Positions 59,901 to 64,000 of a DNA stretch of 64,000 nucleotides are shown piece by piece; the first letter of the stretch is position 1, and each line of letters opens with the position of its first letter. The stretch is from Micromonospora acroterricola (lineage in GTDB: Bacteria > Actinomycetota > Actinomycetes > Mycobacteriales > Micromonosporaceae). The notes beneath the pieces are model-generated. The model had not been told where the DNA came from, ran no database searches, and was given only the letters and a program-made list of their open reading frames with translations. The position numbers were made by a program, and so were the translations under genes. The DNA lies in contig NZ_QGKR01000364.1 of assembly GCF_003172955.1 (NCBI RefSeq), positions 26,945 through 90,944 of the forward strand, given 5' to 3'.

Positions 59901-60661
59901 CAGGTGGTGATGGTGTCACCGGCCGCGGTGATGCGCAGGACGTGGGGCGCGGTCAGCTTGTCGGCCGGTACGACCCCGCCGAGCGGCACCTCCTTGAGCA
60001 GGGTCCACGCGCCGTTGACCCGTACGTGCGGGCGGAGCTTGGCGCTGCCGCCGGTGCTGGAGAACTGCCACATGTACGCGTTGCCCGGGCCACGGGCCCG
60101 CAGGAAGATCCCGGCCGCGTCGCGTTCCAGGCGTACCGTCGTCTGCACCGTGTAGTCGGTCCAGGACTCGGTGGGCGACGGCATGCCGACCCAGTCGGCC
60201 TGCCAGCCGTCGCCGCCCCGTACCCCGGTCTCCCAGGACGCCGGCGGGCTCCACCCGGAGTCGCGGCCGGCGGTGTCCCACACCCGGACCTGCCAGGCGT
60301 ACCGGGTGCGGGGGCGCAACTCCGGGCCGGCGTACGGGACGAGGGTGCTCTCCCGGGAGCGGACCCGGCCGCTGTCCCAGACGTCGGCGTCGTCCAGCCG
60401 GTCGGGGCTGGTGGCGACCCGCACCTGGTACGACTCCTGGAGCACGCCCCGGGTGGTGGCCTCGATGCGCCAGCCGAGGCGGGGCTTCGCCACGTCCAGC
60501 CCGATCGGCTCGGTGGCCCGTTCGGTGGTCAGTCCGGTCACCGTCAGCGCGGGGGCCGCCGGGGCGGCGGTGGCTGGGCTCGACACCACCGTCGGCGTCA
60601 GGCCGAGCAGCAGCACGAGAAGCGCGGAGGGTGCGGCGCGGTGCCGCGTCATGCGCATCAT
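56996..60661 (-). CDS. Secreted GH78 alpha-L-rhamnosidase (multidomain)
   Basis: A 1221-residue exported rhamnosidase that removes terminal alpha-L-rhamnose from plant glycosides or polysaccharides. The Sec signal ends near ATAAPAAP. After an N-terminal Fn3-like domain (YQVRVATSPDRLDDADVWDSG) comes a lectin-like inserted domain (~165-300), then the GH78 core with DWVGMPSP-flanked beta domains, the (alpha/alpha)6 barrel motif TDTPARDERLGWTGDI (general-acid region) and TTIWERWDSI (base Glu), then C-terminal sandwich domains extending beyond the usual end. MM and a fourth Met near the start leave the exact first codon open. It may form a transcript with the smaller GH78 gene 59 nt upstream. Confidence 0.9.
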   Translation of the reverse strand: MMRMTRHRAAPSALLVLLLGLTPTVVSSPATAAPAAPALTVTGLTTERATEPIGLDVAKPRLGWRIEATTRGVLQESYQVRVATSPDRLDDADVWDSGRVRSRESTLVPYAGPELRPRTRYAWQVRVWDTAGRDSGWSPPASWETGVRGGDGWQADWVGMPSPTESWTDYTVQTTVRLERDAAGIFLRARGPGNAYMWQFSSTGGSAKLRPHVRVNGAWTLLKEVPLGGVVPADKLTAPHVLRITAAGDTITTWVDGTQVDVTRNTAHRAGSVGLRTNGVETGVFSDFSVTSGDRTLFTAPLTDGTNPFGAGTATPGGLRVSGDTEAMLAALDANPLLRRGFRVDGTVARARVYATALGVYQLSLNGQRVGDHELAPGWTDYAKRVQYQTYDVTSQLRSGDNALGALLGDGWYAGSIAWFGSDFYGSRPHLSAQLLIDYTDGRSETIGTDGSWRATAGPFLQSDLIHGETYDARRLPAGWDRPGFDDSAWSPATVDDVDATDRIGAQVDPPVRVTQELPAKALTQPTPGTWIFDLGQNMVGKVRLKVAGQAGATVRIRHAEVLNPDGTAYTANLRTARATDHYTLRGGGAEVYEPTFTFHGFRYVELTGYPGTPDLSTVTGLVMHTDGELTSEFQTSNAMVNKLHSNITWGQRGNFLSIPTDTPARDERLGWTGDINVFANTATFNMDSLTFLTKWLQDLRDAQSANGAYPDVAPRACCGDGATGWADAGITVPYALWQRYGDTRVVEEHYASMARYASWLESTSSGHLRTNAGPYLDWLNLDDPTPAGVVGTAYYAHSIRLLGEMAAAIGRDADAARYTTLSKDIAQAFVAAYVSADGTVQGDSQTGYVLAIGMGLLPDPLRTKAADRLVANVQRHDWHLSTGFLGTPDLLPALTATGHLDIAYRLLLNDTYPSWGYEIAKGATTIWERWDSIKPDGSFGDVGMNSFNHYAYGAVGDWMYRTVAGIQPDAANPGYAHVTFAPQPGGNLTSARASYRSAYGTIGSDWDLDARGDMRLRLTVPANTTATVRFPAPAREAVTEGGRPAEQADGVLFVRMDGAVAVYEIGSGSYSFAIGPLAGAYDHVDLGDAASEQAHRLAASTYSATSVEAGLTRRYTDVTRPGGWFEFDLAVRPGEPFVLRAIETYDGPQLKDYEVVVDGVVAYTRSWQRTAGGAGTVSYQFVVDLPDATRDGLVRVRFQDTGGGYDPSIADVWAAPVPAA

Positions 60662-60720
60662 TCCTGGTCCTCATCCTTCCGGTGGTGGCGGCGGGCCGAT
60701 GACCGGCCCCGAACGGGACG

Positions 60721-63531
60721 TCAACTGGGCTGGGCCGCCGGACCGGCGACCGGGTGGAAGCTGGACCGGCCGGAGCCGACCTGGAAGATGGCGCGGCCGT
60801 CCTCGATGCCGACGAAGGTGGCCCTGCTCGGGCCGGCCGCCCGATAGGACTTTCCGGGCACGACGGGCAGCGCGACCCGGGCGGTGACGTTGACCGGCAC
60901 GTCGAGGTCAACGCGCAGGCCGGCGCCGGTGCGCCGCCAGTCGAGGCGGACCGGTCCGCGCTGGGTGGGCACCACGCCGCTGGCCCGGTCGAGCCCGACG
61001 GCGGGCGGCACGACGTCGACCACGGCGGCAGCGGGGCTGGCGGTGCGGACGCCGAGCAGGGTCTCCTGCACGTCGACGACCGCCTGCGCGCCCCAGCCGT
61101 GCGACTGGCTGAAGTTGCTGCCGGGGTCGAGGGTCCAGGCCTCCCAGGTGAAGGTGCCGCCCTGGGCGAGGATGTTGGCCCAGCCCAGGTCGTCCGGGTT
61201 GGTGAGCAGCCGCAGCACCGCGTCGGGCCGATCGGCGTCGGCGAGCGCCCGCAGCAGCCAGTGGGCGGTCATCGGCCCCTGCTTCATGCCCATCGACGCG
61301 ACGTGGTCGGCCAGCGCGGGCAGGTCGGCCCGCGGGGCCAGCCCGTGCGCGATGGCGTACGACGTGGCGTGCTGCCCGGCGTGGCCGCTGCGCTCGCCGG
61401 TGGCCGACAGCCCGTCGACGTAGCTGCCGTCGGGGGCGCGCAGCGTGGCGTTGACCGCGGCGGTGAGGTCGGCGGCCCGCCCGTCGTACGCGCTCACCTC
61501 GTCGGCGGGCCGGCCGAGGGCCTCAGCCATCCGGGCGGTGGTGCGCAGCACGTCAACGCTCTGGGCGTTGATGGTGGTCCGGGCGGCGGTGGTCATGTCG
61601 TAGCCGAAGCGGCCGGGCTCGGGCCAGTCGACGATGCCGAAGCGGTAGGCCCCGCTGCCGCCGGACAGGTCGGTGACCAGGCCGGCGGTGGGGCCGCTGG
61701 CCGGGATGTGGCGCAGCACGTACTCGGCGGTGTCCCGGATGGCCGGGTACGCCTCGGCCAGCAGCTCCCGGTCGCCGGTCTCGGTCCAGTACCGCCACAC
61801 CCAGTCGACGAACATCAGCGAGTAGTCGGGGATGTCCCGCTTGCCGTCGCCGTTGGGGTAGACGGCGTTGTAGCGACCCCGGTCGGCCTCGGCGGTCCAG
61901 TAGCGGGCGGCCGAGCGGAGGAACTCGCGGATGGCCTGCTGGGTGGCGTCGCGCTCGCCGAAGGCGGCCATGGTGGCGTACGAGATGTTCGCGGCGTCGC
62001 CGAGGAACTGGCCCTTCTCCCGGGTGGGAGTGTCGACGAACGCCTCCTGGACGGAGTAGATCGCGGATCGCTTCATCATCGTCCACACCGCGTCGAGGGT
62101 GGCGTTCGAGCTGGTGAAGCTCGCCTCCCGGCCGGCGGGGACGTCGGTGTGCACCACGACGGCGGAGACGTCGCGCGCCGCGATCGTCTCGCCGGCGCCG
62201 GGGATCTCCAGGTAGCGGAACCCGAGGTGGGTGAAGGCCCGGAACTCCTGGGCCCCGTCCTTCTGCAGGTACGGGAAGCTCATGGTGGTGCCCTGCGACT
62301 GGAGGGTGGAGGTGTCGACCCGTCCGGTGTCGGTGAGGGTGTAGCCGGCCCGCAGGTCGACCGTGCGCCCCGCGACGCCGGCGTCGAACCGGACGACCGG
62401 GCGGGCGGGGATGACCACGCCGAAGTCGGCGACGACCGTGCCGTCGGCGGCGGTGCGCAGCGCGACCGGGGAGACCCGGGTCTCGACCAGCCGCGTCTCC
62501 TGCCCGATCAGGTGCGGCGACGACGCGGTCGGATGCGCGCCGAGCACCTCGGCGGCGGCGAACCCGCCGGCGGTGTCGTCGTAGCCGGGCCGCATCCAGC
62601 CGGCGACCTCGGCACGGGCGTCCTGCCGTTCGACCCGGTCGCCCTCGCCGTTGCGGCGCTCGGCGTTCGCGACGAACTGCGTGTCCCGGGCGACCCGCCA
62701 GGAGCCGTCGGTGCCGTACACCTCCCGGCTGCCGTCTGCGTGCTCGACGACCAGCTTCAGCAGCAGGCCACGGGCGCCCGTCGGGCGGCCCTGACCGCTG
62801 CCGTACCAGTGGTAGCGCACCCCGATGACCAGCGGCGCGCCGGCCTTCACGAGCCGGGTGACGTCGGCGGCCTGGTAGTAGTCCTCCCCCGGGTAGGCGA
62901 AGGAGGTGCCCCGGTCGGCGCGGGTGCCGTTGAGGTAGAGCTCGTAGGTGTGGTCGGCGGCCGTGTAGGCGCGGGCCCGGACGACGCGGCTGCCGTTGGG
63001 GCGTACCTCTTTGCGGGCGAGGGTGTAGTCGTCGGCCTCGGTGGTGGCGCGCCGGATCCAGGCGGCGCCCTCCCACTGGGTGTCGTCGATGCCGGTCTCG
63101 AAGGCGCCGGTCGCGGGTGGGGACTGCCGGTCGGTGCGGTCCCAGGTGCGGACCGTCCACTCGTACGCCGTGCCGGGACGCAGGGCGGGCCCCGCGTACG
63201 GCACGTAGGCCTGCTGGTCGGAGGCGACCTTGCCGGAGTCCCAGATCCGGTCGCCGCCGGTCGCGGCGACGGTGATCCGGTAGGCGGTCTGCGTCTCACC
63301 GGGGTCGGCGTCGCGGGGCAGCCAACCGAACCGCGGGACGCCCTCGACGTTGAGCGGACGACTTCGGTCGCCGACCGTCAGCGAGGCCGGTGCGCCCGGC
63401 GCGTGGCCCCGTGCGGCCAGCGCGGGCGGCGCCCCGCTGAGGACGACCGCGACGACGGCCACCGCTGCCAGGACCACCGCTGTCCGACGCCGCCGACCTG
63501 CCGGCTGGGATCCGAGAGTACGACGAGTCAC
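60721..63531 (-). CDS. Secreted GH78 alpha-L-rhamnosidase (compact)
   Basis: A 936-residue exported rhamnosidase, compact compared with the neighbouring GH78 gene. It begins with a basic signal peptide (RRRRTAVVLAAVAVVAVVLSG) and an N-terminal domain similar in pattern (YRITVAATGGDRIWDSG). The catalytic barrel has VDTPTREKGQFLGDAANIS and GTFTWEAWTLDPGSNFSQSHGWGA. The two GH78 proteins differ strongly, so they probably cut different rhamnose linkages. GTG start with GGAGG ahead; the rhamnose-type operator lies just upstream, so this gene, and the next by read-through, belongs to the regulon. Confidence 0.9.
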   Translation of the reverse strand: MTRRTLGSQPAGRRRRTAVVLAAVAVVAVVLSGAPPALAARGHAPGAPASLTVGDRSRPLNVEGVPRFGWLPRDADPGETQTAYRITVAATGGDRIWDSGKVASDQQAYVPYAGPALRPGTAYEWTVRTWDRTDRQSPPATGAFETGIDDTQWEGAAWIRRATTEADDYTLARKEVRPNGSRVVRARAYTAADHTYELYLNGTRADRGTSFAYPGEDYYQAADVTRLVKAGAPLVIGVRYHWYGSGQGRPTGARGLLLKLVVEHADGSREVYGTDGSWRVARDTQFVANAERRNGEGDRVERQDARAEVAGWMRPGYDDTAGGFAAAEVLGAHPTASSPHLIGQETRLVETRVSPVALRTAADGTVVADFGVVIPARPVVRFDAGVAGRTVDLRAGYTLTDTGRVDTSTLQSQGTTMSFPYLQKDGAQEFRAFTHLGFRYLEIPGAGETIAARDVSAVVVHTDVPAGREASFTSSNATLDAVWTMMKRSAIYSVQEAFVDTPTREKGQFLGDAANISYATMAAFGERDATQQAIREFLRSAARYWTAEADRGRYNAVYPNGDGKRDIPDYSLMFVDWVWRYWTETGDRELLAEAYPAIRDTAEYVLRHIPASGPTAGLVTDLSGGSGAYRFGIVDWPEPGRFGYDMTTAARTTINAQSVDVLRTTARMAEALGRPADEVSAYDGRAADLTAAVNATLRAPDGSYVDGLSATGERSGHAGQHATSYAIAHGLAPRADLPALADHVASMGMKQGPMTAHWLLRALADADRPDAVLRLLTNPDDLGWANILAQGGTFTWEAWTLDPGSNFSQSHGWGAQAVVDVQETLLGVRTASPAAAVVDVVPPAVGLDRASGVVPTQRGPVRLDWRRTGAGLRVDLDVPVNVTARVALPVVPGKSYRAAGPSRATFVGIEDGRAIFQVGSGRSSFHPVAGPAAQPS

Positions 63532-63547
63532 GCGGGCCTCCGCTCTA

Positions 63548-63559
63548 TGAATCGTTTCA
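63548..63559. promoter_or_regulatory. Rhamnose LacI-type operator before the GH78 gene
   Basis: TGAATCGTTTCA, identical to the site in front of rhaT. It ends 16 nt upstream of the GTG start of the compact GH78 gene. Confidence 0.78.
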
Positions 63560-63737
63560 GGCAGGCTACGCGCTCGTTGTGGTCAAGTGAAGACGTTCAC
63601 TGCGATGAGATCCCGCCGCGCCGGAAACTGTTATCCCGGTACGGCCGGCCAGTCTCCTGAAAGGAGGCGTCGGCCGGGGGTACCCGACGACCGCCTCCGA
63701 CCAGTCAGCGATGCGAGCACGCGAAGGAGCCGAGACG

Positions 63738-64000
63738 ATGCGCGGAACCGGTCGGGGTGGAGCCGACACCACAATGGTGACCCGGGGCGCCCACGCGGAA
63801 CGCAGGCGCAGACTGCGCGACCACCTGCCGTTCGGCGCGAAGCGGGTGCTGTGGCCGATCTCCGTGGCCGCCGTGGTCGCCGTACTGGTCACCGGGGTGA
63901 TCGTCGTGGCCCGACCGACCGGCCCCACACCTGCCCCGGCGGCCACCCAGGCGGCCGAGGCGCTGGCGTCCGCGACCCCGCCGCCCGGCCCTCCCACCAC
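63738..64000 (+). CDS. Membrane-anchored protein of unknown role, cut by the window edge
   Basis: ATG 63738 with GAAGGAG (63723-63729) 8 nt upstream opens a frame that stays open to the end of the window (87 complete codons). The N terminus is basic (GAHAERRRRLRDHL), then comes one membrane segment (WPISVAAVVAVLVTGVIVVA) and a Pro/Ala/Thr-rich extracellular linker (RPTGPTPAPAATQ). This is a type II membrane-protein or uncleaved-anchor layout. The domain that would tell its function is beyond the edge. Start and ribosome binding site make it a likely real gene. Confidence 0.6.
   Translation, partial: MRGTGRGGADTTMVTRGAHAERRRRLRDHLPFGAKRVLWPISVAAVVAVLVTGVIVVARPTGPTPAPAATQAAEALASATPPPGPPT

Noticed and set aside
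63600..63737. Possible cyclic-dinucleotide riboswitch before the last gene
   Set aside because: There are small hairpins, including one around CTCCTGAAAGGAG, but no recognised riboswitch core could be matched.
1..64000. Mobile element or phage remnant
   Set aside because: No transposase, integrase, terminal inverted repeats, target duplications or tRNA-associated att sites were recognised anywhere in the window.

Overview
The window is about 72% G+C with strong G/C bias at third codon positions, GTG and TTG starts alongside ATG, and many 1-4 base stop/start overlaps. It carries secreted Tat/Sec glycosidases and peptidases, LacI and TetR/AraC regulators, and GAF/SpoIIE-type phosphatase signalling. 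This fits a filamentous actinomycete, most likely of the Micromonospora/Actinoplanes group. That placement is an inference from gene content and composition; no rRNA or tRNA gene, phage, insertion sequence or CRISPR array was recognised.

Layout. (1) 1-12.3 kb: a GH95 alpha-L-fucosidase-like enzyme coupled to an SGNH esterase, a HAD hydrolase, a DUF2231 membrane protein, a divergent pair of secreted peptidases (S8 subtilase and S15 type), a Lys/Ala-rich histone-H1-like protein and a diacylglycerol-kinase-family enzyme. (2) 12.3-16.0 kb: a 1.2 kb gene-poor stretch with nested ~45/91-bp tandem repeats and inverted repeats, then a secreted C39-like protease of atypical codon use, a DUF1996 protein and a DUF305 lipoprotein. 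(3) 16.0-27.7 kb, minus strand: a tightly packed operon of ten genes led by a LacI repressor: LacI, two ABC sugar permeases, solute-binding lipoprotein, two different ADP-ribosylglycohydrolase-family proteins, ribokinase, a glycosidase-like/FGE-like fusion, a family III CoA-transferase and a CitE-like lyase. Three LacI-type operators sit at its promoter, one inside the repressor's own coding start. (4) 27.8-42.6 kb: TetR/aldo-keto reductase pair with two 16-bp operators, an alpha/beta hydrolase, GNAT, LtrA, an FMO-like monooxygenase divergent from an AraC regulator, a GAF-SpoIIE phosphatase coupled to a MEDS-HATPase anti-sigma-type regulator, a D-Ala-D-Ala carboxypeptidase, and a polar amino acid ABC transporter. 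(5) 42.8-63.6 kb: a complete L-rhamnose locus. RhaS/RhaT/RhaP/RhaQ-type transporter, mutarotase, isomerase, kinase, bifunctional aldolase/dehydrogenase and LutABC run in one direction; a LacI-type regulator lies divergently; two secreted GH78 alpha-L-rhamnosidases follow. (6) The right edge cuts a membrane-anchored protein.

How the genes work together. The rhamnose locus reads as a full route: extracellular GH78 enzymes release L-rhamnose, the ABC system imports it, RhaM/RhaI/RhaB/RhaEW turn it into DHAP and L-lactate, and LutABC would oxidise lactate to pyruvate. TGAATCGTTTCA-type operators next to the transporter gene, the regulator and one rhamnosidase tie it into one regulon. The ten-gene operon has the same logic (import, glycosidic cleavage, sugar phosphorylation, CoA activation and C-C cleavage) but its substrate is unknown; I rate it the best candidate for an undescribed catabolic system here.
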